The position numbers were made by a program, and so were the translations under genes. The notes beneath the pieces were generated by a model. That model saw nothing but the letters and a program-made list of their open reading frames with translations. It had not been told where the DNA came from and searched no databases. Shown here piece after piece: positions 17,558 through 26,815 of a stretch of 64,000 nucleotides of DNA. This DNA comes from Sphingomonas desiccabilis (lineage in GTDB: Bacteria > Pseudomonadota > Alphaproteobacteria > Sphingomonadales > Sphingomonadaceae). Location: the NCBI RefSeq assembly GCF_004135605.1, contig NZ_SDPT01000002.1, positions 620,001-684,000 of the forward strand, in the 5' to 3' direction. How positions within the stretch are numbered: the first letter of the stretch is position 1; every line of letters starts with the position of its first letter.

Positions 17558-17632
17558 ATGTCTCATTGTCACATGCCGCTCAACGCGGATCGGATGAGCA
17601 ATGCCTCCACCCTGGAGGTTCGCTGCCTCTGA
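17558..17632 (+). CDS. Putative 24-residue leader peptide with a very strong Shine-Dalgarno
   Basis: The ATG at 17558 follows GGAAAGGAGGTGGTCGA, which contains AAGGAGGTG, an almost complete complement of the 16S rRNA tail. The ORF encodes 24 residues rich in Met, His and Cys (begins MSHCHMPL, ends EVRCL). Its stop is 28 bases before a rho-independent terminator, and the next gene is a Crp/Fnr regulator. This arrangement fits an attenuator-type leader peptide or a small standalone transcript. Translation and function are unproven; the strength of the ribosome site is the main evidence. Confidence 0.5.
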   Translation: MSHCHMPLNADRMSNASTLEVRCL

Positions 17633-17660
17633 GTCCGCCGCCACGCGGCTGACAATGGAA

Positions 17661-17687
17661 GGGTCGCCCCGGAAACGGGGCGGCCCT
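17661..17687 (+). terminator. Rho-independent terminator after the 24-codon ORF
   Basis: GGGTCGCCCC and GGGGCGGCCC pair over 10 positions (one G-U) around a short loop (GGAAAC region), followed by TTTGTCGTTT. A convincing GC stem with a broken T-run, placed between the short ORF and the Crp/Fnr gene. Confidence 0.75.
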
Positions 17688-17829
17688 TTGTCGTTTGGAA
17701 CAGGTGCGCCTCGTCGGCGCCGATATGGGTGGTGACGCTGGAGGGCTGCGTCTATCTAGACTGCCGATGGAGCCATGTCGTCGTCCTTTGCGGGCAGGGC
17801 AGGCGGATCTTTCAAGTCGGGACACGTGC

Positions 17830-18549
17830 ATGATCGAACGGCATCTCTTGAAGCTGCGTGCGCGTGACTCCCTGAGCGCCGAGGAAGAGCGGGCGATCCG
17901 ATCCGCCATCGGGGAAGTCCGGGACCATCAGGCTGGCCGCACCATCATCCGCGCCAACGTGGAACTGAGCGAGTCCACGCTCCTGCTCGATGGGCTCCTT
18001 TCCCGGTACAAGGATCTGCGCAACGGTCAGCGCCAGGTGACGGAACTGCACGTACCCGGCGACTTCGCCGACCTGCACAGCTTCACGCTCAAGCGCCTCG
18101 ACCATGATATCATGACGCTGACCCCATGCCGCGTCGCGACCATGTCGCACGAAAACCTGAAACGCATCACCGAAGAACATCCGCACCTGACCCGCGTCTA
18201 CTGGTTCGGGACCAACCTCGACGCCGCGATCCACCGGGAATGGGAGGTCTCGCTCGGCCGCCGCACGGCGATCGCGCGCATGGCCAATCTGTTTTCCGAG
18301 CTGCATGTTCGCCTGGGAATCGTCGGCTTGACGGAGGGGAATAGCTACCGGCTCGACCTCACCCAGCTGGAGCTTTCCGAGTGCCTGGGCCTGACGTCGG
18401 TCCATGTGAACCGGGTACTGCGCGACCTGCGCGAACAGGGCGCCGTCGAATTCCGAAGCGGGCGCGTGATGATCCACGACCTCCCCCTGCTGCACCGGAT
18501 CGCGGAGTTCGATCCGGGCTATCTCTATCTTGAGCAGCGATCCCGCTAG
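17830..18549 (+). CDS. Crp/Fnr-family transcriptional regulator
   Basis: 239 residues. The N-terminal part has a cyclic-nucleotide-binding-like beta roll (HQAGRTIIRANVELSESTLLLDG, then TELHVPGDFADLHSF). The C-terminal winged helix-turn-helix is LDLTQLELSECLGLTSVHVNRVLRDLREQGAVEFRSGRVM when read across residues of about 185-225. No cysteine cluster of the FNR type is seen, so it is not an oxygen-sensing Fe-S regulator. This subfamily is common in Sphingomonas and usually has no known ligand. The ATG at 17830 is chosen because homology starts at MIERHLLKLRARD; the frame is open further upstream, through the terminator region, which would be implausible as coding sequence. Confidence 0.85.
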   Translation: MIERHLLKLRARDSLSAEEERAIRSAIGEVRDHQAGRTIIRANVELSESTLLLDGLLSRYKDLRNGQRQVTELHVPGDFADLHSFTLKRLDHDIMTLTPCRVATMSHENLKRITEEHPHLTRVYWFGTNLDAAIHREWEVSLGRRTAIARMANLFSELHVRLGIVGLTEGNSYRLDLTQLELSECLGLTSVHVNRVLRDLREQGAVEFRSGRVMIHDLPLLHRIAEFDPGYLYLEQRSR

Positions 18550-18722
18550 GCCGCTGGCGGGCTGCGCCGGCGCGGTGCGGCTCGCCTGTTCAAGGTGCGG
18601 AAACCGGGGCGAATACCGGCTCCCGTCAGGCCCGGAGCTGGTGGCAGGGCGCTCGGGCGGCAAATCGTGCTGATCTACATTTAAGATGGCAACCGAGGGT
18701 CTACCCGAGGCTTTTCAAGGAT

Positions 18723-18965
18723 ATGCCCGCATATTCCTTCCATCTCTGCACGCTCGACACGAGCCGTCCGATCAAGAATGATCATCACGAGTTTCCCGAT
18801 GTCGGGGCCGCGTTGGCGGAAGCCGCGCGCATCGGCCGGGGCATGATCCGACAGCGCGTTCGCCGCAAGCCGTGCGAACTGCGCGCCCGCCTCGACGTTC
18901 GCGACGAGGGGGATGCCCCGGTCGCCCGCATCCTTCTGGCAGAGCTCGCCCGCCAGATGTCCTGA
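18723..18965 (+). CDS. DUF6894 small protein
   Basis: 80 residues; starts MPAYSFHLCTLD, with the Y/F-x-F-H-L opening and an acidic patch before DVGAALAEAARIGRGMI, the pattern of the DUF6894 family common in Sphingomonas and Methylobacterium. AAGGAT precedes the ATG. Function unknown. Its stop is 11 bases before the M61 peptidase start, so the two are probably co-transcribed. Confidence 0.7.
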   Translation: MPAYSFHLCTLDTSRPIKNDHHEFPDVGAALAEAARIGRGMIRQRVRRKPCELRARLDVRDEGDAPVARILLAELARQMS

Positions 18966-18976
18966 GGACGCCTCTC

Positions 18977-20836
18977 TTGACCGAGCCTGAAAACGCGGAC
19001 GGGGACTCTCCCGTACCTGCGCCCGAGGACGTGCCCTTTCCCGGGCGTATCGCCCTGCATGTGGACGCGACGGACGTCACCCGCCGCATCTTCCGGGTGC
19101 GCGAAGTCATCCCGGTACCGAAAGCGGGTATCCTGACCCTGCTCTTTCCGGAGTGGCTGCCGGGCTATCACGCGCCCCAGGCCCCGATCGAGCTCTTCGC
19201 AGGCCTGACCGTCACCGCCGGGGGACAACCGCTTTCGTGGAAGCGCCATTCCATCCAGGTGCACGCCTTCCATGTGGACGTGCCGGAAGGTGTCCGGGAA
19301 GTGGAGGCCAGCTTCCAGTTTCTGTCGCCGACGGACAGCGCCCAGGGCCGGGTGATCGTGGGTGCGGAGATGCTGAGCCTCCAGTGGAATACGGTGCTGC
19401 TCTATCCCGCCGGCTATTTCGCGCGGCAGATCCCGTTCAACGCGAGCCTCACCCTTCCCGAGGGATGGCAGCAGGCGTGCGCGCTTGCGGTGACAGAGGG
19501 CGATGGCGGGACCGTCCGCTACGAGACTGCGCCACTCGACGTTCTGGTGGACTCTCCGGTGTTCGCGGGGCGGAACTTCGAGCGCGTCGCACTGGATGAC
19601 GCGGCACAGGTGCACCTCAACATCTTTGCCGACAGTGCCGAGCAGATCGCGCTCACGCCCGAGAAGATCGCGCCGCATCGCGCCGTCGTCGCCCAGGCCG
19701 AGAAGCTGTTCGGGGCGCGGCCGTTCGACCGCTACGAGGTGCTGTTCGCGCTCAGCGAAGAGATAGGCAGCATCGGCGTCGAGCATCACCGATCCTGCGA
19801 GGCGGTGACGCTGCCGACCTATTTCACCGACTGGGAGGGGAGCTTCTCCAGGCGGGACACCATCCCGCACGAGTTCATCCACGCCTGGAACGGCAAGCAC
19901 CGGCGCGGCGAGGACAGCTGGACGCCGAGCTTCGACCGGCCGATCCGCAACAGCCTGATGTGGGTCTATGAAGGCCAGACCCAATATTGGGACCGCATAT
20001 TGTGTGCGCGCTCCGGCCTCTGGACGCCGGACTGGGCGATGCAGGCGATCGCGCTCACCGCCGCGACGCATGATGCCCGGGCGGGGAGCCGCTGGCGCCC
20101 GATGAGCGACACGACGCGCGACCCGATCATCGCTGCGCGCGCGACGCTGCCCTGGGCAAGCTGGCAGCGGAGCGAGGACTATTATTCGGAAGGGTCGCTC
20201 GTCTGGCTCGATGTCGATACGCGCATCCGCGCGTTGACGGACGACAGGCGGTCGCTCGACGATTTCGCCTGGCAGTTCTTCGCGGCCGAGGAAGCGGGGA
20301 CCTGCACTACGCGCACCTACACCTTCGACGAGGTGGTCGTCGCGCTCCAGGATCTCGCCCCGTTCGACTGGGTGCGATTCTTCCGCGACAAGATCGAGGG
20401 CAAACACGACGACGCGCCGCTCCAGGGGCTGGAGCGGGGCGGCTACCGTCTGGTCTTCCGGGAGGAGCCGAGCGACTATTGGCGCAATTCCGAAAAGGTG
20501 GCGGGCAACGTCAACCTGATGTTCTCGCTGGGCCTGACCGTCGATACCGAGGGCAAGCTGGAGGAGGTGTTGTGGGAGGGGCCGGCCTATGACGCTGCCC
20601 TGACCACCGGCACGACGATCCTGGAGGTGGAAGGTGAGTCCTTCTCCCCCGATGCGGTGCGAAGCGCGGTCGCCAGGGCGAAGGGCGCGGACGGGCGAGT
20701 CCGACTGAAGGTCCGCGCGGGCCGGCAGCAGCGCACCGTCGAGGTCGCCTGCACGACCGGCCATCGCTACCCGCATCTCGAACCGATCGCGGGCGCCCGC
20801 CCGCGGCTGCTGGAGATCCTGGCGCCGCGCAGCTGA
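18977..20836 (+). CDS. M61 family metallopeptidase (glycyl aminopeptidase-like)
   Basis: 619 residues from a TTG start at 18977, chosen because GAGGA sits 8 bases upstream and the previous gene ends at 18965. The zinc motif is HEFIHAWNGKHRRGEDSW (His298, Glu299, His302), typical of M61, followed by a downstream Glu region near SLMWVYEGQTQYW. An N-terminal beta-sandwich (IPVPKAGILTLLFPEWLPGY) and a C-terminal PDZ-like domain (about 515-600) complete the family layout. M61 enzymes release N-terminal residues, preferring Gly or Ala. No clear signal peptide is visible from this start, which is unusual because relatives are often exported. Confidence 0.88.
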   Translation: MTEPENADGDSPVPAPEDVPFPGRIALHVDATDVTRRIFRVREVIPVPKAGILTLLFPEWLPGYHAPQAPIELFAGLTVTAGGQPLSWKRHSIQVHAFHVDVPEGVREVEASFQFLSPTDSAQGRVIVGAEMLSLQWNTVLLYPAGYFARQIPFNASLTLPEGWQQACALAVTEGDGGTVRYETAPLDVLVDSPVFAGRNFERVALDDAAQVHLNIFADSAEQIALTPEKIAPHRAVVAQAEKLFGARPFDRYEVLFALSEEIGSIGVEHHRSCEAVTLPTYFTDWEGSFSRRDTIPHEFIHAWNGKHRRGEDSWTPSFDRPIRNSLMWVYEGQTQYWDRILCARSGLWTPDWAMQAIALTAATHDARAGSRWRPMSDTTRDPIIAARATLPWASWQRSEDYYSEGSLVWLDVDTRIRALTDDRRSLDDFAWQFFAAEEAGTCTTRTYTFDEVVVALQDLAPFDWVRFFRDKIEGKHDDAPLQGLERGGYRLVFREEPSDYWRNSEKVAGNVNLMFSLGLTVDTEGKLEEVLWEGPAYDAALTTGTTILEVEGESFSPDAVRSAVARAKGADGRVRLKVRAGRQQRTVEVACTTGHRYPHLEPIAGARPRLLEILAPRS

Positions 20837-20923
20837 CGACGGGCGGCGCGGAAAAGTGTCGCCGGACGATTGCGCGGCGCAGGACGGCACGCGACAAGCA
20901 GGAAATCAAAAGGGGAGATTTCC

Positions 20924-22741
20924 ATGCGTCCAGCCTTGGCGATGCTGCTGCTGCCGCTCGTGCCGTTGATCCAGGCGAGCGCGCCGCCTGTGGTGCCGGC
21001 AGCAAAGGTGGCGGAGGGCGCGCAGGACGCGGCGTTGCTCACCTTCCTCGACCGTGCCTTTGACGAGCAGGTCGCCCTGAGCCCGGAGACGCAGACGCAC
21101 CTGGGCTTCAGGACGAACTATGACCGGCTGGACGACTATACGGACGCGGCGGCGCAGCGTCGGCGCGACCTGTCGGAGCGGCAGCTGAAGCAATTGCGCG
21201 CGCAGTTCCGCCCGGATCAGCTGAGCGAGAGCGCGCGCATCAGCTATCGCCTGTTCGAATATGAGGCGGAGCGCGCGCGCGATTCCTTCCGCTTCCGCAA
21301 GCTGCGCTTCCCCGTATCGACCAACGGCAGCCCGGCGGGATCGATTCCGGTGCTGCTGATCAACAACCACAAGGTGGACACGGTCGAGGATGCACGCGCC
21401 TATGTCGCCCGACTTCGCGACACGGAGCGGGTGATGCGCGAAGTGGCGGCCACGATGCGCGAGCAGGCCGCCGCCGGCATCGTCCCGAACAAGGTGAACT
21501 TCGCGCCGGCACGCGCGGATGCGCGCAAGGTCATCACCGGTGCGCCCTTCGACGCCGGCGCGGACTCCACGCTGATGGCGGACTTCCGCAAGAAGGTCGG
21601 GGCACTGGACGCGCCGGCCGCCACCGAGGAGGCGCTGCTGCGCGATGCGCAGGCGGCCCTGACGGGGCCGTTCCGCCGCGGGTTCGACACGCTGTTCGCC
21701 GTGCTCGACGAGATCGAGCCCAAGTCGAAGGGCAACTTCGGCGCATGGAGCCTGCCCGACGGCGCGGCCTATTATGCCGATCGGCTGAAGAACTCGACCA
21801 CCACCAGCCTGACCGCCGATCAGATCCATGCGCTCGGCCTGCGCCAGGTGGCGGCGATCCGGCAGGAGATGGAGGCGATCAAGCGGGAGGTCGGCTTCCA
21901 GGGAACGCTGGAGCAGTTCTTCGATCACATCCGCACCGACCCCAAGTTCAAATATCCGAACACCGAGGAAGGCCGGGAGGCATATCTCCGCGACGCCCGG
22001 GCGGTGATCGCATCGGTCATGGAGGTGGCGCCGCGCTATTTCCGCGTGCTGCCGAAGGCGCCGCTGGAGGTCCGCGCGGTCGAGAAGTGGCGCGAGGGGA
22101 CGGCTTCCACCGCCTTCTACAACCAGCCCTCGGCGGACGGTTCGCGGCCGGGCATCTATTACGTGAACCTGGTCGACATGAACCAGACGCAGAAGGTGCA
22201 GGTCGCCGCCATCGCCGCGCACGAAGGCGCGCCGGGACACCACTTCCAGATCGCACGCCAGCAGGAATTGAGCGGTATCCCCAAGTTCCGACGCTTCGGC
22301 GGCTATGGCGCCTATGTCGAGGGATGGGGCCTGTATTCGGAGCGGCTGGCCAACGAAATGGGGGTCTACAAGGGGCCCTACGACCGATTTGGCATGCTGT
22401 CGCTCCAGGTGTGGCGCGCTATCCGGCTGGTGCTGGACACCGGCATCCACGCCAAGCGCTGGGATCGCGAGCAGGCGATCGCGTATTTCAAGGCCAACAG
22501 CTCGGTGTCCGACACCGACATCGCGCGCGAAGTCGATCGCTACTTCAACTGGCCGGGGCAGGCGACCAGCTACATGGTCGGCCAACTCAAGATCGCGGAG
22601 CTCCGCCAGCGCGCCGAGCGCGAACTGGGGCCGAAGTTCGACATCCGCGACTTCCATGAGGTGGTGCTGGGCCAGGGCGCCCTGCCGCTCGACGTGCTGG
22701 AGGAACAGGTGACGCGCTACATCGCTGACCGGCGACGCTGA
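20924..22741 (+). CDS. DUF885 family exported metallopeptidase-like protein
   Basis: 605 residues. ATG 20924 follows AAGGGGAGA; a signal peptide is evident (MRPALAMLLLPLVPLIQASA), so the protein is periplasmic or a lipid-free exported enzyme. The core has HEGAPGHHFQIA (His433, Glu434, His439/440), the HExxxH-type zinc site of DUF885 proteins, which are related to M2/M32-like carboxypeptidases. Other family blocks are VEKWREGTASTAFYNQP and YGAYVEGWGLYSE. It follows the M61 peptidase by 87 bases; the two may serve oligopeptide degradation. Confidence 0.9.
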   Translation: MRPALAMLLLPLVPLIQASAPPVVPAAKVAEGAQDAALLTFLDRAFDEQVALSPETQTHLGFRTNYDRLDDYTDAAAQRRRDLSERQLKQLRAQFRPDQLSESARISYRLFEYEAERARDSFRFRKLRFPVSTNGSPAGSIPVLLINNHKVDTVEDARAYVARLRDTERVMREVAATMREQAAAGIVPNKVNFAPARADARKVITGAPFDAGADSTLMADFRKKVGALDAPAATEEALLRDAQAALTGPFRRGFDTLFAVLDEIEPKSKGNFGAWSLPDGAAYYADRLKNSTTTSLTADQIHALGLRQVAAIRQEMEAIKREVGFQGTLEQFFDHIRTDPKFKYPNTEEGREAYLRDARAVIASVMEVAPRYFRVLPKAPLEVRAVEKWREGTASTAFYNQPSADGSRPGIYYVNLVDMNQTQKVQVAAIAAHEGAPGHHFQIARQQELSGIPKFRRFGGYGAYVEGWGLYSERLANEMGVYKGPYDRFGMLSLQVWRAIRLVLDTGIHAKRWDREQAIAYFKANSSVSDTDIAREVDRYFNWPGQATSYMVGQLKIAELRQRAERELGPKFDIRDFHEVVLGQGALPLDVLEEQVTRYIADRRR

Positions 22742-22881
22742 CCGGCGCGCCCGGGCGCGGCGTTTCCGCTGCCGCCGAAGGGGAGTTTTCCGGTCCCATG
22801 ACAAAAATGTGAAAAGCGCGTGCGGGTGTGCGCGCGCGGCGGTGTCTCCTCACCGAAACCACCGGGTGGGGAAGGGAATTC

Positions 22882-25800
22882 ATGAGGACCTCGCAGCGCG
22901 CCATTCGCAATCTTGCCTCCGTCAGCCTTGGGGCGGTGGCAGTGTTCCTCGGGTCGGGCGCAGGTGCGCAGGGCCTGGCCGGTGGGCCTGCAGCTACCGG
23001 CAACGAGCTTCGCGCTTCCACCGGCAGCCAATTGGCATCCGGCAGCGGATATGGCGTGACCGCGATCGGCATCGAGGTGGAGGGTGCCGCACCCGCGCCG
23101 GCGGGGCGGTTCGCCGCAGCGCGCGCCGTGGCGGATGCGCATTCGCGTCTGCCGGGCCGCGCCGGCGGGGCTTTCCACGCCACCGCGTCGGTCCCGGGCA
23201 TCCCGGAGCGAGCGGATGCGTGCGGCGAACTGGTCGACGGCGAGGCAAGCTGCACCGCCGCCGACCCGGTGAACGAGGGTGTCTACTACGCCGCTCCGGG
23301 TGACGTGACCGTGCACCTGGAGGACGGGCTGGTGATCGAGCCTTCGGCCGGCCTGGCCGGCGTGATCGCGATCTCGGAAGAAGGCATCGCGACCATCGAC
23401 GGCGCCGGCGCCACCATCCGCACCGAGAATGCGTCCGGCGCGGTGGCGGAGCGTGCCAATGGCGTGGTGATCGACCTCGCGAGCGTGTCCGTCGAGATGA
23501 CCGATCCGGATGCGTTCGCCTTCGGCATCGCGGCGGCATCTCCATACGGCACGATCGCGATCAACGCGGGCGAGGTAAAGACTAAGGGCGACTACACGAC
23601 CGGCATCATCGCCGAAGGCTCTTCCAGCGACGTCTTCATCAACGCGGGCAAGATTTCCACCGATGGCTTTTCGTCGGACGGGATCGTCGTCCGCACCGGC
23701 GGAGTCGTCGACATCCAGGTCGGCACGATCGAGAGCACGGGTGAGTATAACTGGGGGGTGAACGTCACCAACGGCGGCTATGTCGACGACGCGCTCTGGA
23801 GTGGGCCGACGAACGTCGCGGTAGAGAGCATCAAGCTGAGCGGCGACAACAATCGCGGCGTGAACGTGTTCACGTTGACGGACACCGAGATCCAGGTCGG
23901 CACGTTGGAATCCGAGGGAAGCAACGGCACCGGCGTGTACGTGACCGCCTATGGCAGCGCCGGCGTCCGCATCGGCGATCTTTCGATGAGCGGCACCGAC
24001 AACACCGGCGTGCTGGTCCAGACCCTGGGCAGGGCGACCGTCGCGGTGGAGAACGCAACCTTTACCGGCACCGGGGGCGGCATCCTCGCGTTCGGTGAGG
24101 CACTTGGCGCGGACATCAGGGTGGGTACTCTCACCACCGAGATGGGGGGCGGCATCCAGGGTGTGTCGGAAGCTGGCGACGTGTCGATCGAAGCCGGCAC
24201 GGTGCGGGTGAACGGTGATTTCGCTAGCGGTGTCTTGGCCGCGAGCACCTATGGCAAAGGCACCGTCCGGGTCGGCGAGGTTTCGACGAACGGGATGTTT
24301 GCTATCGGCGTGAAGGTGGAAGCGCTGCATGGCGACGTGCTGGTCCATGCGGGCAAGGTTTCCACGGAGGGCGAGCAGTCCTACGGCATCAAGGCGGACG
24401 GCAAGACGACTTTGGTTGCGGTCGATCAGTCGGTGACGACCTCGGGCGCCGCTGCCTTTGGCGTGATCACCTCGAGCACCGATGGTGACGCCGTCGTGGT
24501 GGCGAAGGGTGCCGTCGATACCCGCGGCGACATGGCCGACGCGCTGCGAGCGACGGGTCGCTATGGCACCGGCCGCGTGCTGGCGAGCGGTGCCGTTTCC
24601 ACGCACGGCGACCAGGCGAGCGGGATCCGGGCGTGGGGCGAGAACGGGCAGGTGGACGTCCAGGCGCAGAGCGTCACGACCAGCGGTGCGAACAGCCACG
24701 GCATCGTCGCCCGGACGCTCTATGCCGAATGGTTCCTGGGCCAGGGTGCCCCGAACCCCTATGACTTCACCGGGAACATCGACGTCGCTGCGGCGAACGT
24801 CGCGGTCACCGGCGCGGACTCCCTGGGCATCAGTGCGCGAGGCTTGGGCGAGGCGAACATCGTCGCGGGCAATGTCAGCTCGGCCAAGAGCTACGCGATC
24901 GAGACCAACATGATCGGCGACGTCGCGCTCGACCTGCGCGGCACCGTGAAGTCGGGGGCGGTCGCGGCCGTCCGATCGACGGGCGCGGACGTGTCGGTCA
25001 ACATCGGCGCTGGTGCGCAGGTGATCGGCGCCACTGATGCCTTGGTGATCAGCGCCGCCGGAAAGCGCTGCGTCCTGCCGAACCCCGAGGACGGCGTCAC
25101 CCCGAACCCGTGCCCGAACCCGGGCTATTCGGACTGGCGCGACGCGATGCCCGGCTTCTCGGAATTCGGCGACAGCCTCGGCGTTCCGGAGATCGGCATC
25201 GGCGGCGTCGCAGCGATCGTGAACAACGGCACCATCCAGGCGCAGGATGGCTATGCCATCCGCCTGGCGAGCGGCCGCGCGCTGATCGACAACCGCGGGC
25301 GCATCGAGGGTGGGGTGCTGTTCGGGGCAGGCGAAGACCTGTTCGACAACTCCGGCGTGTTCGCCATCGGTCGCGACAGTGACTTCGGTGCCGGCGTCGA
25401 CGTGCTGCGCAACAGCGGCGTCGTGAAGCTCGCCAGCGCCAAGGCGGCGGCAAGCTACAAGCTGGCCGGGCTGGAGCGGTTCGAGAACAGCGGCACCATC
25501 GACCTGGGCAACAAGGTCGCGGGCGATGTCCTGACGCTGAGCGGCGACTATCGCGGCAGCGGCAATGCGGCGCTGCTGCTCGACATCGACACGGCGGCCG
25601 GGCGTGGCGACCAACTGGTAATCCAGGGCGATGCCACGGGCTCGACCCGGGTGGCGGTCGCGGCCACCGCCGGGACCGCGCAGTTGACCGACGCCGAGGG
25701 CATCGTCCTCGTGAAGGTCGCGGGGGACTCGACGGCGGACGCCTTTGCCCTCGACGCTGCGAGCCGCGACATCGGCTTCGTCAACTATGCGCTGGGCTAT

Positions 25801-26784
25801 GATGCCGCGAATGGCGACTATCGCCTGACCGGCCGGGCGGGGGCAGCCGCGTATCGCATGGTAGGCGCGCTGCAGGCGGCCGAGAACCTGTGGGACGCGA
25901 GCGCGGACCTGCTGCGGACCGCCAACCTGTCGAAGCGCGATGCGCAGCTGGCGGGCCAGGGCGAGGCGGACACGTCGCGGCTGTGGGGCGTGTTGCAGGG
26001 CGGGCGCCTGTCGCGCAACCTGGACACGACGGGTGCGTCCGGCACCATCGACCTGGACTATCGCCAGACGCGCCAGGGCGGGCAGATCGGCTTCGACCTG
26101 CTGAACAACGCCGGCGACACCGGCCTGCTGCGGGTGGGCGTGACGGGCGGCTATGCCGACTCCACGCTGAACTTCCGCAACTCTGCCGACCGGATCGAGC
26201 TGTCGACCGCCAACGTCGGGCTCTATGCGGGCTATGTCGGCGAGCGGGCGTTCGCCAACCTGCTGGTCAAGTACGACCGCCACGACCTGACCGCGCGCAG
26301 CGGCGCGCTTGCCGCCGACGCCGACTTCGACGGCTCGACCTGGGGCGTGGACGGCGAAGTCGGCCTGCGCATGGGTAGTGCCGGCATGTTCATCGAGCCG
26401 ACCGCGGGCCTCGCCTGGATGCGGACGTCGCTGGACGACCTCGCCAACGGCAACCAGCGCCTCGCATTCCGCGACTCCGACGGGTTCAAGGGCCGCATCG
26501 GCGCGCGCTTCGGCGGCACCAGCGTGTTTGCGAACGGCAATGCGCTGACGGTCTATCTGAGCGGGAACCTCGCCCACCGCTTCGGCAGCGACTATGCGGC
26601 CGACCTGGTGAGCGGTGCCAGCCAGCGCATCAAGTTCGATCGCGTCGGCACCACGGGCGAGGGGCAGCTGGGCCTGTCCTATCGCACCGCCGCCGGCTTC
26701 CAGGCCTTTGTCGAGGGCCAGGGCGAGACCGGCAGCGGCTATTCGGGGGTGACGGGCTGGGCAGGCTTCCGGATCGGTTTCTGA
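22882..26784 (+). CDS. Large autotransporter (type Va) with Gly-rich repeat passenger
   Basis: 1,300 residues. A long signal peptide (RNLASVSLGAVAVFLGSGAG) is followed by a passenger of about 950 residues made of degenerate units of about 20-40 residues, with alternating beta strands of the form AGxVxTxGxxSxGIxA, predicting a right-handed beta-helix. One loop near 25070-25130 has two Cys. The C-terminal 280 residues form the autotransporter barrel: LWGVLQGGRLSRNLD, AGYVGERAFANLLVKYDRHD, and the end GWAGFRIGF with terminal Phe. Start 22882 is chosen as the ATG that opens the signal peptide; the in-frame codon at 22828 would add an unlikely arginine-rich lead. No adhesin or enzyme domain is recognised in the passenger. 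Confidence 0.9.
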   Translation: MRTSQRAIRNLASVSLGAVAVFLGSGAGAQGLAGGPAATGNELRASTGSQLASGSGYGVTAIGIEVEGAAPAPAGRFAAARAVADAHSRLPGRAGGAFHATASVPGIPERADACGELVDGEASCTAADPVNEGVYYAAPGDVTVHLEDGLVIEPSAGLAGVIAISEEGIATIDGAGATIRTENASGAVAERANGVVIDLASVSVEMTDPDAFAFGIAAASPYGTIAINAGEVKTKGDYTTGIIAEGSSSDVFINAGKISTDGFSSDGIVVRTGGVVDIQVGTIESTGEYNWGVNVTNGGYVDDALWSGPTNVAVESIKLSGDNNRGVNVFTLTDTEIQVGTLESEGSNGTGVYVTAYGSAGVRIGDLSMSGTDNTGVLVQTLGRATVAVENATFTGTGGGILAFGEALGADIRVGTLTTEMGGGIQGVSEAGDVSIEAGTVRVNGDFASGVLAASTYGKGTVRVGEVSTNGMFAIGVKVEALHGDVLVHAGKVSTEGEQSYGIKADGKTTLVAVDQSVTTSGAAAFGVITSSTDGDAVVVAKGAVDTRGDMADALRATGRYGTGRVLASGAVSTHGDQASGIRAWGENGQVDVQAQSVTTSGANSHGIVARTLYAEWFLGQGAPNPYDFTGNIDVAAANVAVTGADSLGISARGLGEANIVAGNVSSAKSYAIETNMIGDVALDLRGTVKSGAVAAVRSTGADVSVNIGAGAQVIGATDALVISAAGKRCVLPNPEDGVTPNPCPNPGYSDWRDAMPGFSEFGDSLGVPEIGIGGVAAIVNNGTIQAQDGYAIRLASGRALIDNRGRIEGGVLFGAGEDLFDNSGVFAIGRDSDFGAGVDVLRNSGVVKLASAKAAASYKLAGLERFENSGTIDLGNKVAGDVLTLSGDYRGSGNAALLLDIDTAAGRGDQLVIQGDATGSTRVAVAATAGTAQLTDAEGIVLVKVAGDSTADAFALDAASRDIGFVNYALGYDAANGDYRLTGRAGAAAYRMVGALQAAENLWDASADLLRTANLSKRDAQLAGQGEADTSRLWGVLQGGRLSRNLDTTGASGTIDLDYRQTRQGGQIGFDLLNNAGDTGLLRVGVTGGYADSTLNFRNSADRIELSTANVGLYAGYVGERAFANLLVKYDRHDLTARSGALAADADFDGSTWGVDGEVGLRMGSAGMFIEPTAGLAWMRTSLDDLANGNQRLAFRDSDGFKGRIGARFGGTSVFANGNALTVYLSGNLAHRFGSDYAADLVSGASQRIKFDRVGTTGEGQLGLSYRTAAGFQAFVEGQGETGSGYSGVTGWAGFRIGF

Positions 26785-26815
26785 TCCGGCGGTCGACGCT
26801 CGAAAGGGAGACGCG

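Noticed and set aside
23290..24900. Repetitive segment as a CRISPR array
   Set aside because: Units are degenerate at the DNA level, of unequal length, and inside a continuous open frame coding for beta-helix repeats.
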